From: Clostridia bacterium
GTDB lineage: Bacteria > Bacillota > Clostridia > UBA1381
Length of the DNA stretch: 11,400 nucleotides
Direction: 5' to 3'
Assembly: GCA_900751685.1 (NCBI GenBank)
Contig: CAADSR010000405.1
Coordinates: 1 to 11,400, forward strand
In this document: positions 6,912 to 11,400 of the stretch, piece after piece
How the letters are laid out: each line of letters starts with the position of its first letter
How positions within the stretch are numbered: the stretch's first letter is position 1
The notes under the pieces: model-generated
Seen by the model: the letters and a program-made list of their open reading frames with translations, nothing else
What the model was told of the DNA's origin: nothing
Databases searched by the model: none
Program-made: the position numbers and the translations under genes

Positions 6912-7943
6912 TCAAATAAAAAGCTTTTGGCCTAAAATATCTACGATAGGGATCAGCATTCTTTCATGCTCACAAACAATAGGATCCACCAGGTTTGCAT
7001 TATCACTAAGTAATAAATTCCTACATCCACAATTATTGTCGCACCGCTCATTTAAAGCGCAGCCTCTACAAGCTTCTATATTATATTCACTGATTATTTG
7101 ATCTGCTTTTTTCTTATCAAATATGATATCATCACTTATCCTGCCAAATTCATAACGGTTGAACCGCACATATTGGATACAGGGATAGATTCCGCCATCT
7201 GTGTCAATTGACATCCTATATTTTCCCGGAATACATTTGTTCTCTTGTATCACTCCAGTAACATTGTTAATCAGCTTATTATCAAATAACGGAAATCTGA
7301 TATTTGAACCACTGATCAATTTGTCATAATACCACTCTGATATTTTAACATACTCTTCTTTTAAAAGATCAAAGTCCTTCCAATCTGCTTGAAAATTTGG
7401 GGTAGCTGCAATCGTATTAAACCCTAGATGCTCTAAATATTGGACCGACTCAAATAAAGAACAAGCCGTATCCGGATTCACTGTCATCATGGCGGAGGAA
7501 TCCGGCAGCTGTAAAAGCAAATTTTTTGCAACCCCGGCCACTTTATCAAAGGTTTTTTGACCCTCCTTTGTTACTCTATGCTTATCATGGGCATTTTTCA
7601 CCCCATCGACCGATAAGGCAATATCAAAATTGTTTTCTACGGCGTAATTTATAAAATCCTCATCAAGATACCATCCGTTCGTTGTCATTTTAAAATCAAA
7701 TTTTACGCCAAGCTGTTTTTTACAATGTTCCACCACCAAATAGATCAAACCTTTATGAAGTAAAGGCTCGCCGCCATAAAAGGATATAGTAGCGTTTTTT
7801 TGATGATTCAAAATAGCGTCGTTATATGCAAAATCAATCAGCTTTATAGCGGTGGACTCCTCCATAAAATCATTCGTTTTCTCTTGATAGCAATAACTGC
7901 AATTAAAATTGCATTCTTTTGTGATATGTAAAATATACTGCAT
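6912..7943 (-). CDS. Radical SAM/SPASM enzyme, candidate peptide or protein maturase
   Basis: 343 residues. The radical SAM cluster motif is C11-x3-C15-x2-C18 (ECNFNCSYCYQ), right at the N-terminus, followed by GGEP (57-60) for S-adenosylmethionine binding. The C-terminal SPASM domain is complete: C237-x12-G-x4-C255, then C292-x2-C295-x5-C301-x3-C305, with extra C307 and C324. This fits two auxiliary 4Fe-4S clusters. SPASM enzymes mature RiPPs, quinohaem cofactors or sulfatases by radical chemistry on side chains. There is no N-terminal RRE-like (leader-binding) domain before the radical SAM motif. No sulfatase or short cysteine-rich precursor is nearby. The only partner is the stalk-domain protein encoded 13 bases upstream. 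The ribosome binding site is a modest GGGG seven bases before the ATG. The specific reaction is unknown. Confidence 0.93.
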   Translation of the reverse strand: MQYILHITKECNFNCSYCYQEKTNDFMEESTAIKLIDFAYNDAILNHQKNATISFYGGEPLLHKGLIYLVVEHCKKQLGVKFDFKMTTNGWYLDEDFINYAVENNFDIALSVDGVKNAHDKHRVTKEGQKTFDKVAGVAKNLLLQLPDSSAMMTVNPDTACSLFESVQYLEHLGFNTIAATPNFQADWKDFDLLKEEYVKISEWYYDKLISGSNIRFPLFDNKLINNVTGVIQENKCIPGKYRMSIDTDGGIYPCIQYVRFNRYEFGRISDDIIFDKKKADQIISEYNIEACRGCALNERCDNNCGCRNLLLSDNANLVDPIVCEHERMLIPIVDILGQKLFI

Positions 7944-7956
7944 CGTTACCCCGCTT

Positions 7957-8592
7957 TTAATTCTTCACCACGCCCGCCGCACCACCAGACACAACGATAT
8001 TCTGTTTTTTCTCTGCAATAATAATTTGATTATTGATTTCGTCCCATACAACATTGCAGCCTAACCCTTCCGATACCGCCCGGATTGGTACTAATAACCG
8101 GTCATCAACAATTTTCGCTGCAACATCTAAAAGGATCTTTCTGCCGTTTTTATCCATTGTTTCGCTATCCGCCGCAATAACAATGGAATCATCCCCTTTT
8201 ATAGCGGTTGCAGTTTTTGTTTCATCTTCCCAGGTTACCGTTGCACCCAGCTCCTCAAAAATTTTACGCAGTGGCACTAAAACCCTGCCGTTTTCCAAAA
8301 CAGGCGCAACATCAAATTCAACCGCTTTTCCATTAATAGTCACAGTGATTGGTTTTTTCTCTGTCTCTTCTAGTGTTGGATAAGGAACACCGCCCGCTAT
8401 TATACCAGGAGACTTCTCTATTTCATTTATGCTATCCCCTGGCGCCGGTGTTGCCGTTGCTTGTGCAGCGGCGTTTGGCACACTGGTAACCATCGTGGCA
8501 ATAACAAGCCCGGCCGGCAGTATTTTACCTGTAACCATTCTTAATGTGGAGTATGTTGGTTTTTTGTACTCCTCAACTTTAACTTTTTTCAT
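7957..8592 (-). CDS. Stalk-domain protein with leader-like N-terminus, candidate substrate of the radical SAM enzyme
   Basis: 211 residues from the ATG at 8590-8592, which has AAAGGA 11 bases upstream (8604-8609). The in-frame ATG at 8604 would put that site directly against the start, so it is less likely. Residues 1-23 are a long charged N-region containing EYKKPTYSTLR. Residues 24-39 are hydrophobic, ending in NAAAQA (40-45), a signal-peptide-like cleavage area. Residues 46-80 are a Pro/Thr/Gly-rich linker (ATPAPGD, GIIAGGVPYPTLEE). Residues 85-194 form a Cu_amine_oxidN1-type domain with half-repeats LVPLRKIFEELGATVTWEDE and LVPIRAVSEGLGCNVVWDE. The protein ends with a Gly/Ala tail, VVSGGAAGVVKN (200-211). 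It is cotranscribed with the SPASM gene. It could be the enzyme's substrate, a wall-anchored receptor or an ordinary exported stalk protein. Confidence 0.85.
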   Translation of the reverse strand: MKKVKVEEYKKPTYSTLRMVTGKILPAGLVIATMVTSVPNAAAQATATPAPGDSINEIEKSPGIIAGGVPYPTLEETEKKPITVTINGKAVEFDVAPVLENGRVLVPLRKIFEELGATVTWEDETKTATAIKGDDSIVIAADSETMDKNGRKILLDVAAKIVDDRLLVPIRAVSEGLGCNVVWDEINNQIIIAEKKQNIVVSGGAAGVVKN

Positions 8593-8669
8593 TTCACACT
8601 TCATCCTTTCACATGGTATATATCATTTTGCAGCAGCGCTTTATTGTATAAATCTGTATCCTTAAAATA

Positions 8670-8698
8670 AATATACCATATAAAGCAAAAAAAGTCCA
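8670..8698 (-). promoter_or_regulatory. Probable promoter of the stalk / radical SAM operon
   Basis: On the minus strand TGGACT (8693-8698), a 17-base spacer and TATATT (8670-8675), preceded by an extended -10 TG. It lies about 77 bases before the chosen start codon. Confidence 0.45.
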
Positions 8699-8754
8699 TC
8701 CTTTTACAAAGATAAACTTTTTTCGACAATCCATATTTAATAATGATTTCTTTG

Positions 8755-8807
8755 TTTTTGCCATTTTCAAAACCGAGAAACATTATTCTCAAAATGACTG
8801 GCAAAAA
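8755..8807. repeat. Two-part inverted repeat between the four-helix gene and the stalk operon
   Basis: TTTTTGCCA (8755-8763) pairs with TGGCAAAAA (8799-8807). Inside it GAGAA (8775-8779) pairs with TTCTC (8786-8790) around a 6-base loop. It lies 12 bases past the stop of the four-helix gene. Both outer arms end in A, not T, on either transcript, so it is not a standard Rho-independent terminator. It could be an RNA processing or stability structure or an operator. Confidence 0.5.
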
Positions 8808-8818
8808 TAAGCAAAGCA

Positions 8819-9190
8819 TTATTCCGCCTTATCAGACAGAACAAAAATAGCCGCCCCCAGTATAAATGCGATGCAGTCAAATATACTGAATGTACCTTTT
8901 GTCACCAATACATAAACCCATGAAAACCCGCCAATAAAGCCAAAAATCATCCCCAGCATACGGCAAATATCAAGTTTCCCTTTTACACATGCCACCCCGC
9001 AGATCAATGCGAGTACCGCAACAACATAAGCGAGAACTACAATAATGATTTCCTGTGCCTCATGTCCAGGAAGAATCCCATTAACAGTCCCTACCAATGC
9101 CAGTGTACCAACAATCACATAAATCACGCCAAACACAGCCATAATAACGCCTAAAAATGTTAGAGCGCCCTTATTGTTCTTGTTTTCCAT
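8819..9190 (-). CDS. Small four-helix integral membrane protein, unknown function
   Basis: 123 residues from the ATG at 9188-9190, chosen because AAGGGGG lies eight bases upstream (9199-9205); an in-frame ATG seven codons upstream would overlap that site. Four hydrophobic segments are visible at about 11-34, 48-68, 77-96 and 102-118, with short charged ends (MENKNNKG at the start, SDKAE at the end). There are three cysteines in or near the membrane segments (64, 68 and 76) and one at 106. I do not recognise a named family. It lies between the DUF975-CmpB gene (171-base gap) and the stalk operon (226-base gap), all on the same strand. No strong promoter was found for it, and no clear terminator lies before or after it. 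Confidence 0.75.
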   Translation of the reverse strand: MENKNNKGALTFLGVIMAVFGVIYVIVGTLALVGTVNGILPGHEAQEIIIVVLAYVVAVLALICGVACVKGKLDICRMLGMIFGFIGGFSWVYVLVTKGTFSIFDCIAFILGAAIFVLSDKAE

Positions 9191-9229
9191 ATGTATTGCC
9201 CCCTTTTTCATATTGTAAAATAATTTGTA

Positions 9230-9243
9230 TGAAAGCGTTCAAA
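9230..9243. promoter_or_regulatory. Weak CcpA (cre)-like site upstream of the four-helix gene
   Basis: TGAAAGCGTTCAAA fits the catabolite-control consensus TGNAANCGNWNNCW at all fixed positions except one. It lies about 40 bases before the start codon at 9190. CcpA is common in this kind of bacterium, but a single near match is weak evidence. Confidence 0.25.
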
Positions 9244-9361
9244 TATAAAACACCTTAAACACTTTCATTGAAAACATTTAATCACAAATAATGACAAGAA
9301 GCAAGATAATTTACCAGAATCATGTCAATTTTACTAATTCACGAAATATGTATTCTATAAA

Positions 9362-10936
9362 TTACTCAATATCTGTTATCCCTCTGCCCGTATTAGGCAC
9401 AAAGTGCGCATATGCTTGATCGGCCAGAAATAGAGTCACAAGAATTGTACAAATCGTAATTTTATGCTTTTGCGGTATTTTTTTAAATAGGTTATCCAGC
9501 GCGGGAGCAATCAGATAAATTGCCGCACAGCCGCCCAACGCGAATACCAGCAACCCTTCAAGACATATCCTGCCGTTTAAATTCATAAAATAACCGCTAT
9601 AATCCCACCACCGCATTCCATTTGCCTTTTCAAGAAAAAGTGAAGTGAAATATTCAACAATACCGCAAAGGAGCATTGTTGCAACAAAGGTAAGCGCCGG
9701 CTTATTGCGCAGCCTTTTCAGCGCAACAAGAACAAGCACTCCCCCAACGCCATAAATCGGCAGCCAAGGCCCATACGAAACACCCCTGTTTACAAATTCA
9801 CCGTTCGTAAACAAATGCAGGCTTACCTCCCAAAGCCAGCCGATACACGCAAAGGTGAAAAATATCAATATGAGGGATAATACACTGTAGCTTCTGTTAT
9901 AATCCGACTGGATCCATTTTCTGCTTTTAGGAACCGGTAGAATATATTGATCCTGAGGATATTGCCCACTCCTGGCTTCCTTGTCCAATAATAGATCCTT
10001 CAACTTCCCGGCATTGGCGATACCTTTTGATTTTGCCTCCGCACGCACCGCCATATATAATTCGGCATCCGTTAAATATTTATACGGCTCCAAAAAGAAT
10101 ATCCCGAGAATAAAAAATGTGCATCCATTTAAAATCCTCCAACCGATAAAAGACAGATCTAATAAAAATGTCCTCCATTTATTTCCGTCCATCATCTGAC
10201 GCGAAAGCGTAATGGCCTCATTTGCACCCATATCAGGATTCTCTGCCATAATAAAGGGTACCAATCTGTAGGAGTAACGCTTGATAACACCTCCAACGAC
10301 CGTCATAGACCACAACAAAGAGTATAGGCTGCGCACAAACATGACCCAAGCGATATGCCGTCCATGTTTTACGGACCAAGGGAATAAAATCCGCATAATT
10401 TTTGTATTTTTATAAACCCTGGTTTCAAGAAGATAGCGGTAAAAACCCACTAGAATAACTTTTGTAAACAAAATAGCGATCATTAGATAAATAAGCGCAC
10501 CTATCCCTATTGTAATTCCTGCTCCGATTTTATCATTAAAAACCAATTGATTCAGAGTATTCAGTATTCCATAAACAAAATTACCGGCTCCCTCTGTGTT
10601 CGTAGCAAATACAGAAAGAACTCCCCGTGTCCAATGTTTCGCATTTTCATTTTCAATTCCTGAACCGCCCAAAAAGCTGTCCACAATCTCCGTGTTATCC
10701 CTATGCTCACGCCTTGCCCCCTCTGCCATGGTGATTGCCGAACTGCTGCTATCACGAAAAAGAACGGTCCCATTCAGCTCCGCAAAAAAACGGTCCTTTG
10801 CGTTTTCAATAACAGATAATGGGTTTATGAAACTCCCCATGATAATCATTACAAGCACACAAGTCACAATGATACTGAAATAGTTTTGTTTCAGCACACC
10901 ATGCGCATTTTTCTTTAAACTTTTAATCTTCCACAT
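9362..10936 (-). CDS. DUF975-CmpB fusion, polytopic membrane protein
   Basis: 524 residues. The N-terminal part (about 10-305) is a DUF975-type membrane domain, with its hallmark PFIMAENPDMGANEAITLSR (227-246), then MMDGNKW and LSFIGWRILNG (261-271). The C-terminal part (about 350-485) is the PF06541 type, annotated 'putative ABC-transporter type IV' (CmpB), with RGVSYGPWLPIYGVGG (384-399), VEYFTS (427-432) and WWDYSG (443-448). Membrane segments lie near 20-38, 138-162, 195-215, 258-282, 352-374, 393-406, 415-433, 459-478 and 492-510. A soluble loop (about 41-135) follows the first helix. Neither domain has a well-proven function, and no ABC ATPase is nearby. The start has GGAG seven bases upstream (10944-10947). 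A terminator-like hairpin sits 27 bases before the ATG, so expression probably depends on readthrough. Confidence 0.85.
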   Translation of the reverse strand: MWKIKSLKKNAHGVLKQNYFSIIVTCVLVMIIMGSFINPLSVIENAKDRFFAELNGTVLFRDSSSSAITMAEGARREHRDNTEIVDSFLGGSGIENENAKHWTRGVLSVFATNTEGAGNFVYGILNTLNQLVFNDKIGAGITIGIGALIYLMIAILFTKVILVGFYRYLLETRVYKNTKIMRILFPWSVKHGRHIAWVMFVRSLYSLLWSMTVVGGVIKRYSYRLVPFIMAENPDMGANEAITLSRQMMDGNKWRTFLLDLSFIGWRILNGCTFFILGIFFLEPYKYLTDAELYMAVRAEAKSKGIANAGKLKDLLLDKEARSGQYPQDQYILPVPKSRKWIQSDYNRSYSVLSLILIFFTFACIGWLWEVSLHLFTNGEFVNRGVSYGPWLPIYGVGGVLVLVALKRLRNKPALTFVATMLLCGIVEYFTSLFLEKANGMRWWDYSGYFMNLNGRICLEGLLVFALGGCAAIYLIAPALDNLFKKIPQKHKITICTILVTLFLADQAYAHFVPNTGRGITDIE

Positions 10937-10962
10937 ATCTTTTCTCCATCCGTCTGTAAAAC

Positions 10963-11005
10963 CTAAAAATACAGAAACGTCTAACGACGGTTTCTGTATT
11001 TTTAG
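10963..11005 (-). terminator. Terminator-like hairpin between the two-helix gene and the DUF975-CmpB gene
   Basis: CTAAAAATACAGAAAC (10963-10978) pairs perfectly with GTTTCTGTATTTTTAG (10990-11005). A further GTC/GAC closes the stem after a one-base bulge around a TAAC loop. On the minus strand a T-rich tract follows. It begins 21 bases past the stop of the two-helix gene. The CGTCTGTA at 10951-10958 can pair alternatively with the last arm of the hairpin, which could make it an attenuator for the next gene. Confidence 0.75.
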
Positions 11006-11026
11006 ATTCTATTCCCCTACACCATA

Positions 11027-11221
11027 TTATCGATCCTGCTTTTTCTCTTTGTGCCTTAAAACAAAATGTGCAATAATAAACACTAGGATAAGCCCAAGTA
11101 ATATCCAAGTTATTGCGTGCGTCCATGCAGGAGCCGTTTCCATATTTGAAACAATAACCCTCCATACCATTTCAATAACAACAAGGACTAAACCTGCCGT
11201 ATCAAGTGTGTGCAATTTCAT
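11027..11221 (-). CDS. Small two-helix membrane protein, unknown function
   Basis: 64 residues, with a start supported by GGGGAGGT eight bases upstream. Hydrophobic segments lie at about 9-25 and 36-55, joined by a short loop SNMETAPAW. The C-terminus is strongly basic and polar (RHKEKKQDR), which suggests it faces the cytoplasm. No family is recognised. It is the first gene of the minus-strand series; a hairpin follows its stop, and the DUF975-CmpB gene comes next. A TATAAT on the minus strand (11262-11267) about 40 bases upstream could be its -10, but no good -35 accompanies it. Confidence 0.75.
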   Translation of the reverse strand: MKLHTLDTAGLVLVVIEMVWRVIVSNMETAPAWTHAITWILLGLILVFIIAHFVLRHKEKKQDR

Positions 11222-11270
11222 ATTCTGACCTCCCCTTTATATACTTTATTTGACATATTACATTATAAAT

Positions 11271-11334
11271 CTTGTTATATCACAAATCTTTTATGAAGTC
11301 AAGATATGGGAAATAAATGATTCCATATAACAAG
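11271..11334. repeat. Inverted repeat CTTGTTATAT / ATATAACAAG upstream of the two-helix gene
   Basis: CTTGTTATAT (11271-11280) and ATATAACAAG (11325-11334) are perfect 10-base inverted copies 44 bases apart. The second also overlaps a smaller inverted pair, ATATGG / CCATAT. It lies in the region between the minus-strand gene and a possible plus-strand gene, so a shared operator is conceivable. Confidence 0.4.
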
Positions 11335-11375
11335 CTCCTTAATAATAAATGGAGGCGATAGTATGAAGTGATAAA

Positions 11376-11400
11376 ATGATTGATTTTATATTTTCTTATA
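11376..11400 (+). CDS. Possible 5' end of a divergent gene, cut by the window edge
   Basis: ATG at 11376 opens a frame that stays open to the end of the window, giving MIDFIFSY. It is preceded by GGAGG (11351-11355) and an ATG AAG TGA two-codon frame (11363-11371), which has the better spacing from that ribosome binding site. Only eight codons are visible, so this is a weak call. Confidence 0.2.

Noticed and set aside
6912..7943. Anaerobic sulfatase-maturating enzyme
   Set aside because: The cluster motifs would fit, but no sulfatase gene or CxPxR/SxPxR target is visible in the window, while a different partner is cotranscribed.
7957..8592. Lasso-peptide precursor, suggested by the YxxP motif
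   Set aside because: No asparagine-synthetase-like cyclase, transglutaminase-like protease or RRE protein is nearby, and the protein is far too long.
8601..8819. 72-codon minus-strand frame that overlaps the stop of the four-helix gene and, through ATGA, the upstream ATG of the stalk gene
   Set aside because: The coupling is tempting, but its Phe/Tyr/Lys/Ile-rich content is typical of translated AT-rich spacer, and the region holds a palindrome and a likely promoter.
9323..9351. TTGACA on the minus strand after the DUF975-CmpB gene as promoter of the four-helix gene
   Set aside because: No acceptable -10 lies at 16-18 bases, and it is 130 bases from the gene.
10596..10883. 95-codon plus-strand frame opposite the DUF975-CmpB gene
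   Set aside because: It is a shadow of the membrane protein's reading frame, with no ribosome binding site of note.

Overview
The window looks like chromosomal DNA of a spore-forming, anaerobic Bacillota, most likely a Lachnospiraceae-type clostridium. The evidence is A+T-rich intergenic DNA, strong AGGAGG-type ribosome binding sites, TTG start usage, radical SAM chemistry, a CmpB/DUF975 membrane protein, copper-amine-oxidase-type 'stalk' domains and sigma-A promoters of the TTGCAN / TATANT kind. No rRNA, tRNA, CRISPR array, insertion sequence or phage gene is visible.

Left part (1-3940): a cytoplasmic carbohydrate-active enzyme of the (alpha/alpha)-barrel type on the minus strand is divergent from an AraC-family regulator on the plus strand. 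Two clear back-to-back sigma-A promoters lie in the 188-base gap, so this is probably a sugar-responsive enzyme/regulator pair. The regulator converges on a GNAT acetyltransferase of the ZmaR-like type across a shared bidirectional terminator.

Middle (3950-4650): an isolated plus-strand gene encodes a 126-residue DUF11 protein with no signal peptide. It has an excellent ribosome binding site and is preceded by a sequence matching the mother-cell sporulation sigma (SigK-like) consensus rather than sigma-A. A 33-codon hydrophobic frame without an ATG follows it.

Right part (4650-11222): everything is on the minus strand. In transcription order it holds a two-helix membrane protein, a DUF975-CmpB fusion membrane protein, a four-helix membrane protein, a stalk-domain protein, a radical SAM/SPASM enzyme, a terpenoid-cyclase-fold protein and a second stalk-domain protein. 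The first stalk gene and the radical SAM/SPASM gene are 13 bases apart, with their own promoter upstream and a terminator directly downstream, so they form a tight two-gene operon. SPASM enzymes usually modify peptides or proteins. The stalk protein has an unusually long N-terminal region with a YxxP motif like RiPP leaders, a secretion-type hydrophobic segment and a Gly/Ala tail, so it is the obvious candidate substrate. The terpenoid-cyclase-fold gene has its own strong promoter, and the second stalk protein follows it. This stalk / radical SAM group is the best candidate for an undescribed system in the window; its function is inference.

The right edge holds an inverted repeat and the possible start of a divergent plus-strand gene.
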